31,169 bases of DNA from NCBI GenBank assembly GCA_003731675.1, contig RCNQ01000007.1:1-31169 (forward strand), given 5' to 3'. Position 1 is the stretch's first letter. Each line of letters starts with the position of its first letter. Origin of the DNA: Bacteroidetes/Chlorobi group bacterium ChocPot_Mid (lineage in GTDB: Bacteria; Bacteroidota; Ignavibacteria; Kapaibacteriales; UBA2268). The translations under genes were made by a program, and so were the position numbers. This document shows, one piece after another, positions 1 through 7,184 of the stretch. The notes beneath the pieces were generated by a model that worked only from the letters and a program-made list of their open reading frames with translations, was not told the origin of the DNA and did not search any database.

Positions 1-247
1 TATCTCTGAATTTATCATGCGATTTAGTATTGTCTGCACTAACACCGATAACCACAGCACCTGCCTTTGTGATGTTATCCATATTATCTCTGAAACTGCA
101 TGCCTCTTTTGTACAACCGGGAGTATCATCCTTCGGATAAAAGTACAACACAACCCATTTCCCCTTTAAATCTGTCAAAGATAATTTATTTTTGTCATCA
201 ATATTCGCTGTAAATGCAGGAGCTTTTTTCCCTTTTTGTAAAGCCAT
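1..247 (-). CDS. bcp: Bcp/PrxQ-type peroxiredoxin, N-terminal part (runs off the window)
   Basis: This is the first 82 codons of a thiol peroxidase that reduces hydrogen and organic peroxides using thioredoxin; the C-terminal part lies beyond base 1. The start MALQKGKKAPAF and the segment VVLYFYPKDDTPGCTKEAC are diagnostic of the Bcp/PrxQ family. C45 is the expected peroxidatic cysteine and C50 the resolving cysteine, at the same positions as in E. coli Bcp. I chose the ATG at 247 because GGAG lies 8 bases in front of it. An in-frame ATG at 301 would add 18 residues that the family does not need. The gene follows dnaX on the same strand with a 55-base gap, so co-transcription is possible. The protein has no signal peptide and is expected to be cytoplasmic. 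Confidence 0.93.
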   Translation of the reverse strand, partial: MALQKGKKAPAFTANIDDKNKLSLTDLKGKWVVLYFYPKDDTPGCTKEACSFRDNMDNITKAGAVVIGVSADNTKSHDKFRD

Positions 248-302
248 TGTATTTTCTCCAATTATTTTATTATAAACTTTTTCAATATAATCTTCTAACA
301 TT

Positions 303-2126
303 TTATTTTTCGTTCCTATATATTTTTACTTGTTTAGCACCAAACATATCTATAAGTGCTTCTTCTATCGGTGAAATATTTTCCGAAGATATTTCGGAAT
401 ATTTTTCATAAGACGTTTTTGTGTTATTTTCCTTGTTTGATTTATTGTCTGGCTTAATTTCAGCACTATCCGGTAAATTCTCTTCCGTTTTGGTAAAATC
501 ATGCATAACGAGTCGGACATTTACTTGTGATTGATAGTACTTATTCAAATATTCCTTTAAGTTAACAATCTTGTTCGAAATATTTTCATAAACAAAATCA
601 CTTTTGCACTGTAACACAATTTCACCGTTGAAAAAAAGTGGCACGACAATATCACTTTGGGTTAAAACAAAAAGTTGGTATTTACTTGTAGCATATTGCT
701 TTTTGAACTCTTCCCATCCCTGCTTTAAGAAATCTGAATCAGCAACTGTGTTCGTACGAACCACCTGAGATTTACCGTTCATTATTTTTTCGACATCATT
801 GATTGGTTTGGTCTCTCCTTTTTTCTTAGTTTCCGATACTTTATCAATAACAACTTCATCTTCAGTTTTCTTATTTTTCTCATTCGGAAGTTTCTGAAAG
901 TTTCCACCTTTCTGGCTTGTGTCTTCTTCTTTCTTCGATTTTATCTGTGGGTTTTCAATAGTTAACTCATTAAGGGCTTTTTTTTTAAGTTTCTTCAATT
1001 CCTTAATTAATTTGGAGATTTCTATTGATGAATCCATTTGTGCCATTTGCACAAGAAGTAACTCAAATCTAATTCTGGGTTGAGGTGCAAATCTGAGTGA
1101 CTGTTCCGATGTTGCTATCAAATTCATAAATCTAAGAACATCAGCTTTAGAAAACAATTCGGCTTCGGATTTATATCTTTGCTTGATTTTTTCAGAACCT
1201 TCAATCAGTTTTGTTGTGCTACCGGCTTTAACCGACAGAATATTTCTGAAATGCTCAAGTAATCCGGACATACATTCCTGTAAATCGTAACCACGATTGA
1301 TAACCTCAGTTGTAATTGTAAACATTTCTCTGACGTCATGCTCCCGAACAGATTGAGAAATTCTAAAGAAAAATTCCTGGTCAATCAGGTGTAATGCATT
1401 GGATAAATCTTCATATTTAATATCATTTCCACAGAAAGCAACTACCTGGTCAAAAATACTTTGTGCATCACGCATCGAGCCATCAGCTTTACGGGCTATG
1501 GATATAAGGGAATCTTCATCTATATTTATTTTTTCCTTTTCTGCAATATGACTGATATGTTTAACAATCAAATCAACATCCATTCTTCTGAAGTCAAATC
1601 TCTGGCATCTGCTCAAAATGGTTGGCAAAACCTTGTGTGCCTCTGTAGTTGCAAAAACAAAAAGTAAATGCGGAGGTGGCTCTTCCAAAGTTTTCAGCAA
1701 GGCATTGAACGCAGAAGTAGAAAGCATGTGAACTTCATCAATGATATACATCTTGTAAGTACCATTAATCGGAGGATATTTTGCATTCTCCCTTAACTTG
1801 CGGATGTCATCCACGCTGTTATTTGAAGCACCATCAATTTCGATGATGTCCATAGACCTGCCGTTGAGAATTGCCTCACAGGATTCACATTTATTACATG
1901 GTTCAGTACCTTCTGGGTTAAGGCAATTTATAGCACGAGCATAAATTCTTGCTGTTGTAGTTTTTCCAACACCCCTCGGACCACTGAAAAGGTAAGCGTG
2001 ATGGATTCTTCTGGTTTTAATAGCGTTTTGCAAAGTAACGGTAATATGCTCCTGTCCGACGACATCTTTAAAGGTTAAAGGACGCCACTTTCGAGCAGTT
2101 ACAAGGTATTCACTTATTTCGTTCAT
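303..2126 (-). CDS. dnaX: DNA polymerase III subunits gamma/tau
   Basis: This is the clamp-loader ATPase of the replicative polymerase (607 aa). The N-terminal AAA+ domain has a Walker A motif at residues 49-56 (GPRGVGKT). A zinc module uses C68, C77, C80 and C83. The Walker B/DExx motif is DEVH at 130-133, and the arginine-finger region is TILSRCQRF near 169-177. Residues 1 to about 375 cover domains I-III. They are followed by a Lys/Glu-rich linker (about 375-455) and a tau-specific C-terminal domain (about 460-560). An A9 run on the coding strand encodes K381-K383 at the domain III/linker boundary, where a shorter gamma form would be expected to end (separate entry). The ribosome binding site is weak. 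The gene is divergent from the HicB/HicA region and is followed by the peroxiredoxin gene. Confidence 0.97.
   Translation of the reverse strand: MNEISEYLVTARKWRPLTFKDVVGQEHITVTLQNAIKTRRIHHAYLFSGPRGVGKTTTARIYARAINCLNPEGTEPCNKCESCEAILNGRSMDIIEIDGASNNSVDDIRKLRENAKYPPINGTYKMYIIDEVHMLSTSAFNALLKTLEEPPPHLLFVFATTEAHKVLPTILSRCQRFDFRRMDVDLIVKHISHIAEKEKINIDEDSLISIARKADGSMRDAQSIFDQVVAFCGNDIKYEDLSNALHLIDQEFFFRISQSVREHDVREMFTITTEVINRGYDLQECMSGLLEHFRNILSVKAGSTTKLIEGSEKIKQRYKSEAELFSKADVLRFMNLIATSEQSLRFAPQPRIRFELLLVQMAQMDSSIEISKLIKELKKLKKKALNELTIENPQIKSKKEEDTSQKGGNFQKLPNEKNKKTEDEVVIDKVSETKKKGETKPINDVEKIMNGKSQVVRTNTVADSDFLKQGWEEFKKQYATSKYQLFVLTQSDIVVPLFFNGEIVLQCKSDFVYENISNKIVNLKEYLNKYYQSQVNVRLVMHDFTKTEENLPDSAEIKPDNKSNKENNTKTSYEKYSEISSENISPIEEALIDMFGAKQVKIYRNEK
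978..986 (-). other. A9 slippery tract in dnaX, putative tau/gamma recoding site
   Basis: Nine consecutive A residues on the coding strand make codons AAA AAA AAA (K381-K383), preceded by CTT and followed by GCC. One extra A in the mRNA, or a -1 ribosomal slip, gives AGC CCT TAA (S, P, stop) and a product of about 385 aa. Loss of one A gives P, L, M, S and then a stop. Both alternative frames therefore close at once, just after domain III. E. coli dnaX makes gamma by -1 frameshifting, and Thermus thermophilus dnaX by transcriptional slippage on a run of nine A. That the same happens here is inference. Confidence 0.6.
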
Positions 2127-2262
2127 ATCTAAAGATAATCTAATCTAAATTTTTATCTAAAAAAAGTCATTCAAACAAATTCAAGCTACAAAAAAAAGAC
2201 GAGAATACAAATAAAATGTAATTACTATTTTTTCCACAAACTCTAAGTTCAGCAATAAGATA

Positions 2263-2270
2263 TACTTTTG
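2263..2270 (+). promoter_or_regulatory. Possible -7 element (TACTTTTG) ahead of the hicB region
   Basis: The sequence TACTTTTG matches the Bacteroidota-type -7 consensus TAnnTTTG. It lies in the 322-base stretch between the divergent dnaX and hicB starts (2127-2448). I see no good -33 TTTG partner at the usual distance, so this is a half-match. The rest of that stretch is AT-rich with no other clear element apart from the small frame at 2308 and the repeat at 2397. Confidence 0.3.
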
Positions 2271-2307
2271 CCAATAAATTGGAATTTATTATTTTAGAAT
2301 TTGCTTT

Positions 2308-2421
2308 ATGAGAAAAGACTTATATTTTCATGGTTTGTCAAGAAAGCATTTTAACAAAGTTATGTGTTTAGCGAAACACGAGGAAAAAATAGGTGAAATA
2401 TTAAATATGATTTTTCGTTGA
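2308..2421 (+). CDS. Possible 37-aa leader peptide or gene remnant
   Basis: An ATG frame of 37 codons begins MRKDLYFHGLSRKHF and ends ILNMIFR before TGA. Its last codons lie inside the 28-nt repeat found again at 2756-2783, where the same frame also reads ILNMIFR then stop, but there without an intact upstream start. The frame begins about 37 bases after a possible -7 element and has no clear ribosome binding site. It could be a short leader peptide, the decayed end of a lost gene that was duplicated together with hicB, or chance. I do not recognise the sequence. Confidence 0.2.
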   Translation: MRKDLYFHGLSRKHFNKVMCLAKHEEKIGEILNMIFR

Positions 2422-2424
2422 TAA
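2397..2424 (+). repeat. 28-nt direct repeat, copy 1, in the leader of the first hicB
   Basis: These 28 bases are identical to 2756-2783. The block contains an operator-like inverted repeat ATATT-A-AATAT and ends in GTTGATAA. It ends 24 bases before the first hicB ATG, while copy 2 ends 23 bases before the second, so position is conserved as well as sequence. It may be an autoregulatory operator, or the scar of a tandem duplication. Confidence 0.8.
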
Positions 2425-2448
2425 ATAAAATTATTGGAAAGGAATTAT

Positions 2449-2691
2449 ATGAAAACATATTCTGCAGTTATAGAAAAGTGCCACGAAACCAACATGTTTG
2501 TTGGCTATGTGCCTGGCTTTTCGGGTGCACACTCGCAGGGTGAAACTTTGGAAGAGCTAAGAGAAAATCTTATTGAAGTTATTGAGATGCTGGAAGACAA
2601 AGAAGACTATGATTCCGCTACAAAAGTCAAAATGACAAATGAAGAATGGACTTCTCATTCGGATTTGAAGAAAGAGTTGTGTTTGAAGTAA
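2449..2691 (+). CDS. hicB: HicB-like antitoxin (first copy, no adjacent HicA)
   Basis: This 80-aa protein has the minimal HicB fold, a partial RNase H-like antitoxin domain. It shows MKTYSAVIEKC, then the family's central VPGFSGAHSQGET pattern, then EELRENLIEVIEM. HicB proteins bind and neutralise HicA mRNA interferases. The ATG at 2449 has an AAGGA ribosome binding site 5 bases away. A TTG at 2434 would add five residues and is less likely. The C-terminus (about 20 aa) shows no obvious ribbon-helix-helix or HTH domain. No HicA gene follows directly; the next gene is a second hicB, so this copy is an orphan or serves the downstream HicA. Similarity to the second copy is only moderate. Confidence 0.85.
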   Translation: MKTYSAVIEKCHETNMFVGYVPGFSGAHSQGETLEELRENLIEVIEMLEDKEDYDSATKVKMTNEEWTSHSDLKKELCLK

Positions 2692-2755
2692 AATCACAAA
2701 GTTCTGAAAGTAAAAGCTAAAACGGTGAAGAAAAGCTTTGTAGGGGCTTTGTGAG

Positions 2756-2783
2756 AATATTAAATATGATTTTTCGTTGATAA
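2756..2783 (+). repeat. 28-nt direct repeat, copy 2, in the leader of the second hicB
   Basis: Identical to 2397-2424, including the inverted repeat ATATT-A-AATAT. It lies in the 115-base gap between the two hicB genes. The bases just upstream of the two copies do not match. Downstream the two leaders are only loosely similar up to the ribosome binding sites. Confidence 0.8.
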
Positions 2784-2806
2784 CAAAAACATTAGAGGGT
2801 TAAATA

Positions 2807-3064
2807 ATGAATAAAAAAAATAATATTTCGTTTCCGGTAATAATTGAACTGGATGAAGACAATGTTTTCATTGTGAGTTGTCCCGTTTTTAAGGGGTGTC
2901 ATAGTTATGGTAAAACTATTGACGAAGCTATGAGCAATTTGGCAGAGGTTATTGAGATGTGCATGGAAGAAGAACCTTACAATTTTGACAAGAATAACAA
3001 ATATATAGGTATTAGAGAAATTAATTTCACAAAAACCGATGTAAATAAGCTTCAGTATGCATAA
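2807..3064 (+). CDS. hicB: HicB-like antitoxin (second copy, paired with HicA)
   Basis: This 85-aa protein has the HicB pattern: ISFPVIIELDEDNVFIVSCP, then FKGCHSYGKTIDEA, then NLAEVIEM. Its last 8 bases overlap the HicA start, the usual tight coupling of a toxin-antitoxin pair, here in antitoxin-first order. A run of eight A (2813-2820) lies in codons 3-5, a place where slippage could shift the frame. The ribosome binding site is GAGGG about 7 bases ahead of the ATG. The short C-terminal tail has no clear DNA-binding domain, so any autoregulation would need another surface or the complex with HicA. Confidence 0.88.
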   Translation: MNKKNNISFPVIIELDEDNVFIVSCPVFKGCHSYGKTIDEAMSNLAEVIEMCMEEEPYNFDKNNKYIGIREINFTKTDVNKLQYA

Positions 3065-3278
3065 TTATCCGGTAATATCAGGTAAAAATCTTATTAAGAT
3101 TTTGAAGTCGTTTGGATTTGAAGTTGTTCGTATTAACGGTTCACATCACAGACTAAAGCATCCTGATGGGAGAAAAACAACAGTACCGGTTCACGGCAAC
3201 AATGATTTGCCAAAAGGTCTCATCCGCAAGATAATTATTGAGGACTTGGAAATGGAATTGGATGAAATTTTGGGTTAG
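3057..3278 (+). CDS. hicA: HicA-type mRNA interferase toxin
   Basis: This 73-aa protein is a typical HicA, a small double-stranded-RNA-binding-fold ribonuclease that cleaves translated mRNAs. The sequence shows SGKNLIKILKSFGFEVVRI, then GSHH at 28-31 with the catalytic histidine, then a basic stretch KHPDGRKTTVPVHG, and a C-terminal helix beginning LPKGLIRKIIIEDLEM. It overlaps the second hicB by 8 bases and lies just upstream of an AT-rich accessory protease gene. All key residues are present, so the toxin looks intact. Confidence 0.93.
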   Translation: MHNYPVISGKNLIKILKSFGFEVVRINGSHHRLKHPDGRKTTVPVHGNNDLPKGLIRKIIIEDLEMELDEILG

Positions 3279-3364
3279 TGACTCTACAGGAAAAAATTGG
3301 TATGTTAATAATAAAATGATTAAATACCTTAATAAACAGATAAAGAATAGAGGATAACAATAAA

Positions 3365-4855
3365 ATGAAAACTAAATACTTTTTTCACTTTTTACTGCTT
3401 TGTACTTTTTTCAATGAAACTCTATATGCTCAATTTTTTTCAGCAACAGAGATTTATAAAAAATGTGTTGATGCAGTAGTTTTAATTTCAACACCATTTG
3501 GTATAGGTACTGGTTTTTTTATTAATGAACAAGGGTATATAATTACTAATCATCATGTAATCCAAGATAATTATGGTTACACTCTTAAACCAAAAAGTAT
3601 TTCAATACAAATGAAAAACGGTTCTACTTTTCAGGTAATTTCTGTTGATGACACACCCGATTTTCCTGGACTTGACATAGCAATTTTAAAGATTGATGCA
3701 AAAATATCGACTTATTTATCTATAAAAGAAAATGAAGTTTTAGTTGGTGAAGACGTTGTTGCTATTGGACATCCTAATAGAGATTTTTGGAATCAATCAA
3801 AAGGAATTATTTCTAAAATTTCCTTGAATGATAAATATCTTCTACAACATGATGTCCCTACTGATGAAGGGAATAGTGGAGGTCCTTTGATTAATGGCAA
3901 AGGACTAGTAGTTGGCGTTGTAACTGCATATAAAAAGATGATTGATAATGAAGGAAATACAAAAATTCAAGAAACTGGGAAATTAGCTACAAAGTCAATA
4001 TGGATAAAAAATTTATTAGATAAAAGAAAAATAAAATATTATCAAAGGGGGATTGTCATTGAAGGGATGAATGAGGTAGAAAGACAATTCAACGATTTAT
4101 TAAAAGACCGAGAATTATTAAATAATGATCGTGAAAAATTGCGTAAGGAAAGAGAATCCCTAGATTACGAAAGAAGAAAATTAGAAAAAGAAATATTAGA
4201 TTTTGAGATAAAAAAACAAACTAGTAAAGAAATAATTGAAAATGCTGAAAAAATCAAAAAAGAAATTGATGAACGTAAAAGATCACTAGAAAAGAAATTA
4301 AAAGAATTAGATAGTAGAAAAAGCGATTTGGAAGAAAGGGAACGATGGTTAATTGAGAAGGAAGAAGAAATAAATAAAAAAATTGCAAAAAAACTAGCGA
4401 TCGAAGTAATGATTATTCCAAATTATTTATATTTTCAAAATCAAGACTGTCATTATTTAATTACAAGAGGTACTATTGGGTTATTTTATAAGTTTGGTAT
4501 TGAAAGAGATTTTTATAATAAGGTAATTTCTTCGGATAGAGTTGGTATAATTTATGGTGTTCAAAAACTTCTCTCTATTAAAGAACCAACATTTAACGAC
4601 GAATATAATCAAGATTTTTCATTAGTAATTGAATTCGATGAAATTTTTCGTTTAGGTATCGGGAAAAATATTAGAAATGAATATTTATTTCTAGATAACA
4701 AGGATTATAATTTTATTTATATTTTAATTAATATTAATGATTACCCTTTTTCTTATGGATTTAATTTAGCTTATTATACTGATAATAAATTCTCAATGAA
4801 AAATTATTGTATCGGATTATTTGCTGGTATTAATTTGTCGTTTTTTAGATGGTAA
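3365..4855 (+). CDS. Secreted trypsin-like serine protease with coiled coil and beta-rich tail
   Basis: This 496-aa protein has a signal peptide (MKTKYFFHFLLLCTFF..., cleavage near YAQ at 21-23). A chymotrypsin/HtrA-like protease domain spans about 28-190. The triad is visible: H64 in TNHHV, D104 in GLDIAIL, S171 in GNSGGP. No PDZ domain follows. Residues 235-345 are a long charged coiled coil. Residues 345-496 are rich in short alternating hydrophobic/aromatic strands and end in GINLSFFRW, like a small beta-barrel or beta-sandwich; its identity is unknown. The expected location is the periplasm or outer membrane. The ribosome binding site AGAGGA lies about 10 bases ahead of the ATG. The gene is more AT-rich than its neighbours and its 3' end overlaps the convergent MFS gene by 52 bases, both signs of late arrival. 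The substrate is unknown. Confidence 0.85.
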   Translation: MKTKYFFHFLLLCTFFNETLYAQFFSATEIYKKCVDAVVLISTPFGIGTGFFINEQGYIITNHHVIQDNYGYTLKPKSISIQMKNGSTFQVISVDDTPDFPGLDIAILKIDAKISTYLSIKENEVLVGEDVVAIGHPNRDFWNQSKGIISKISLNDKYLLQHDVPTDEGNSGGPLINGKGLVVGVVTAYKKMIDNEGNTKIQETGKLATKSIWIKNLLDKRKIKYYQRGIVIEGMNEVERQFNDLLKDRELLNNDREKLRKERESLDYERRKLEKEILDFEIKKQTSKEIIENAEKIKKEIDERKRSLEKKLKELDSRKSDLEERERWLIEKEEEINKKIAKKLAIEVMIIPNYLYFQNQDCHYLITRGTIGLFYKFGIERDFYNKVISSDRVGIIYGVQKLLSIKEPTFNDEYNQDFSLVIEFDEIFRLGIGKNIRNEYLFLDNKDYNFIYILININDYPFSYGFNLAYYTDNKFSMKNYCIGLFAGINLSFFRW

Positions 4856-6297
4856 TTCATTCTTGATGATTTCCCATACCACCACAACCCCACAATCGCA
4901 ACTGCTCCGAAAAGAAGAAACGGATACCATATTGTGTAGGGATGGTATGTGTTCCAAAGCAGTTCAGTTGCTTGTTTTGCGTCCATCCCCGAGACTTCCT
5001 GTAGCCTGAGCATGGCATTTTGAAGTGTTAGACCTTCAGTTAATTGATAATGAGTTTGTAAATATTTAAGTGCAAGACTTGCCTTCTCACCAAAATACTG
5101 GTATATGTAACCCCCTAAAATTGCACCTCCACCCAATCCGAGAGCAAATGAAATATTTAGGTAGCTCATGTATTGTGCTTTTTTGTTTTCTGATGCAAGT
5201 GAGTTCATCTGCTCTGTGAATTTCGGATTTGTAATTAACTCGCCAAATGTATAAATGATTATTCCGCCCATACTGAGCCAGCCAGACATACTTGCTCCAC
5301 AAAGAAGTAATCCAACAGCAGCGAAAGAACAACCAATCATTAATGCATTGATTCTGAATAGTTTTGACATTAGCCACGAAACAGGTACAACAGCAAGAAT
5401 AATTAATCCCGAATCTATTATTCTAATCCATTCGTAAGAATACATTACTCCGAATGAATTATTGGTCGTCATGAATTGCGGAAGTTGAAAATATTCCACA
5501 AAACCCGATGTATCTATCCAGTCAACAAAGAAATTTGGGAATGTCTCGTAAAACTGCATATAGATAATTACAAAACATGACATCAGTAAAACAAATATGT
5601 AAACTTTTGGTTGAAAAAAGTCAGTAAAAATCTCTTTTAATACAATTTTGGATTGTTTTTGTTCTATGTCGGATTTTTCAGTTTCAGGTAATTTAATAAA
5701 GTATAAAATTATAGAATTAATCAGAAAGATAAAAGCACTTCCGTAAAAAACAGCGTGCCAGTTAATTTCTTTAAGTGTTTTGCTGATAGGAGGAGCTAAG
5801 AATACACCGAGATTCAAAAGCATAAAATAAATTCCCCAAGCAGTAGATTCGTTTTTTTTATTTATTGTTTTTGCTATTAGTGCCTGGATGGCTGGAAGAA
5901 ATATTCCCGAACCAAATCCAAGGATTAATATTCCGAAAAGAAATAGCCAAAAATCGGTTGCGGTGCCTAATATCAGATAAGCAAAAAAGATTATACTGAA
6001 TGATATACTAAGTGTTTTTTTGTATCCTATTCTATCGGTAAATGCACCTGTGAAAAATGGTGTAATACGCTGAACAATAGCCCAGCCGAAAAATATAAAA
6101 CCTTTTGCTGATTGGTCGAGATACATGCCACCTGCTATGTCTTTTTGTGCAAGATAAATTGGTATTTGCAGAAGAACAACAACGTAAGCCATTTTCTCGA
6201 ACATTTGCAATAAGTTGATTAGCCAGAACTTCGCAGGGAAGCTTTTGATTTGCAGTAAGAATCCTTCGACAGACTGATGATGACTTTTACTGTTCAC
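4804..6297 (-). CDS. MFS transporter, possibly peptide (POT-like)
   Basis: This 497-aa inner-membrane protein has about 12 hydrophobic segments and the MFS loop signature FTDRIGYKKTL after TM2. The N-terminal stretch NLLQMFEKMAYVVVLLQIP resembles the ExxER-containing first helix of proton-dependent oligopeptide transporters, but with EK in place of ER, so the substrate assignment is tentative. The GTG start at 6297 overlaps the stop of the DUF1460 gene (GTGA), with AAGGG about 8 bases upstream, so translation is probably coupled. That link suggests a substrate related to cell-wall peptides. The last 16 codons overlap the convergent protease gene. A disrupted original 3' end replaced by the present tail cannot be excluded. 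Confidence 0.85.
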   Translation of the reverse strand: MNSKSHHQSVEGFLLQIKSFPAKFWLINLLQMFEKMAYVVVLLQIPIYLAQKDIAGGMYLDQSAKGFIFFGWAIVQRITPFFTGAFTDRIGYKKTLSISFSIIFFAYLILGTATDFWLFLFGILILGFGSGIFLPAIQALIAKTINKKNESTAWGIYFMLLNLGVFLAPPISKTLKEINWHAVFYGSAFIFLINSIILYFIKLPETEKSDIEQKQSKIVLKEIFTDFFQPKVYIFVLLMSCFVIIYMQFYETFPNFFVDWIDTSGFVEYFQLPQFMTTNNSFGVMYSYEWIRIIDSGLIILAVVPVSWLMSKLFRINALMIGCSFAAVGLLLCGASMSGWLSMGGIIIYTFGELITNPKFTEQMNSLASENKKAQYMSYLNISFALGLGGGAILGGYIYQYFGEKASLALKYLQTHYQLTEGLTLQNAMLRLQEVSGMDAKQATELLWNTYHPYTIWYPFLLFGAVAIVGLWWYGKSSRMNYHLKNDKLIPANNPIQ

Positions 6298-7184
6298 TCA
6301 ATTACCCTTAGAACTGTTATGCCGGTTTGTTTTTTTACTCTGGAAATGTATTCACTGATTGTTCTGTCAAGAAAAACTTGTTTTTTCACTGAAGATGCAT
6401 GTAAAAGTCTTCTGCTACCATCTTCGTCAACATAAACAAAACCGATATGAGCATAATCCATACCGCTTATGTTAGTAGTTAAAACTATGATATCCCCTGT
6501 CTGCAATTTTTTTTCAATTGGTCTAATTTTATCTTTTGGAATAAAATAATATTTACGTGAATTAATTTCTTTTTCAAATTCGCTTATTATCGGAATGAAT
6601 TCAGGGTTAACCTGCAATGCCTTGTAATACTTTGGAAACTTTGACATAAAGTAAACGTTTACAGGAAGAATTATTCCTCCAAGTTCTTTTGTTATATCTT
6701 TGACAATACCTTTCTTTTCATTGTCAAATATCCAATCAGATGAATAGTGCAATCTCGAAGTATAATCAACCAGATTACCTTCTCTGTAACGTATCAGTGT
6801 GACTTCATTTATTAAATCCGTAAAATCCATTTTTCCTTGTTTAATTATTCTTGACATACCAAGAACAGCTTCAACAAATGTTACACAATCGAGTTTTGTC
6901 AAATTCACGATACATCTTTCGGGTTGTTTTTCCAAAGTATAGCTTACGTATGGCTTGCCAAGTAATTCAAAAGCGATTTTAGAAATCAACTCATTAATTT
7001 TCAGATTTTGCCATTGTTCTGATTTTGCTTTTTGCAATAGTGAATCAAAAACAATTTTACTTGAATCATCTATTTCAATAATTGGTTCTGTTTTATTAGA
7101 GTCAATCTTTTCATCTTGATTTTTACAGGATATAATATTGTAGCCAATAAAGAAAATTAATAAAAAAAATATATATCTATTCAT
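6294..7184 (-). CDS. DUF1460 lipoprotein, amidase/NlpC-P60-like cell-wall hydrolase
   Basis: This protein of about 296 aa opens with a lipoprotein signal: MNRYIFFLLIFFIGYN then the lipobox IISC. The mature part matches DUF1460 (PF07313), whose solved structures resemble papain-like N-acetylmuramoyl-L-alanine amidases. It shows GKPYVSYTLE, the catalytic-cysteine segment LDCVTFVEAVLG, DYTSRLHYSSDW, and the histidine segment DYAHIGFVY. Three consecutive ATG codons occur (7190, 7187, 7184). AAGGGAG directly upstream gives good spacing only for 7184, which I chose; an in-frame start at 7214 would spoil the signal peptide. Overlaps: 8 bases with rnhA upstream and 4 with the MFS gene downstream. Likely role: trimming muropeptides in the envelope. 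Confidence 0.85.
   Translation of the reverse strand: MNRYIFFLLIFFIGYNIISCKNQDEKIDSNKTEPIIEIDDSSKIVFDSLLQKAKSEQWQNLKINELISKIAFELLGKPYVSYTLEKQPERCIVNLTKLDCVTFVEAVLGMSRIIKQGKMDFTDLINEVTLIRYREGNLVDYTSRLHYSSDWIFDNEKKGIVKDITKELGGIILPVNVYFMSKFPKYYKALQVNPEFIPIISEFEKEINSRKYYFIPKDKIRPIEKKLQTGDIIVLTTNISGMDYAHIGFVYVDEDGSRRLLHASSVKKQVFLDRTISEYISRVKKQTGITVLRVIE

Noticed and set aside
2434..2448. TTG start for the first hicB
   Set aside because: The ATG at 2449 has a well-placed AAGGA and matches family length.
2397..2783. The 28-nt repeat as a CRISPR unit
   Set aside because: There are only two copies, the intervening 331 bases hold a gene, and no cas genes are near.
5087..5377. Minus-strand frame in another phase inside the MFS gene
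   Set aside because: The MFS membrane segments are intact in the main frame, and the alternative is a tryptophan-rich shifted reading of the same helices.
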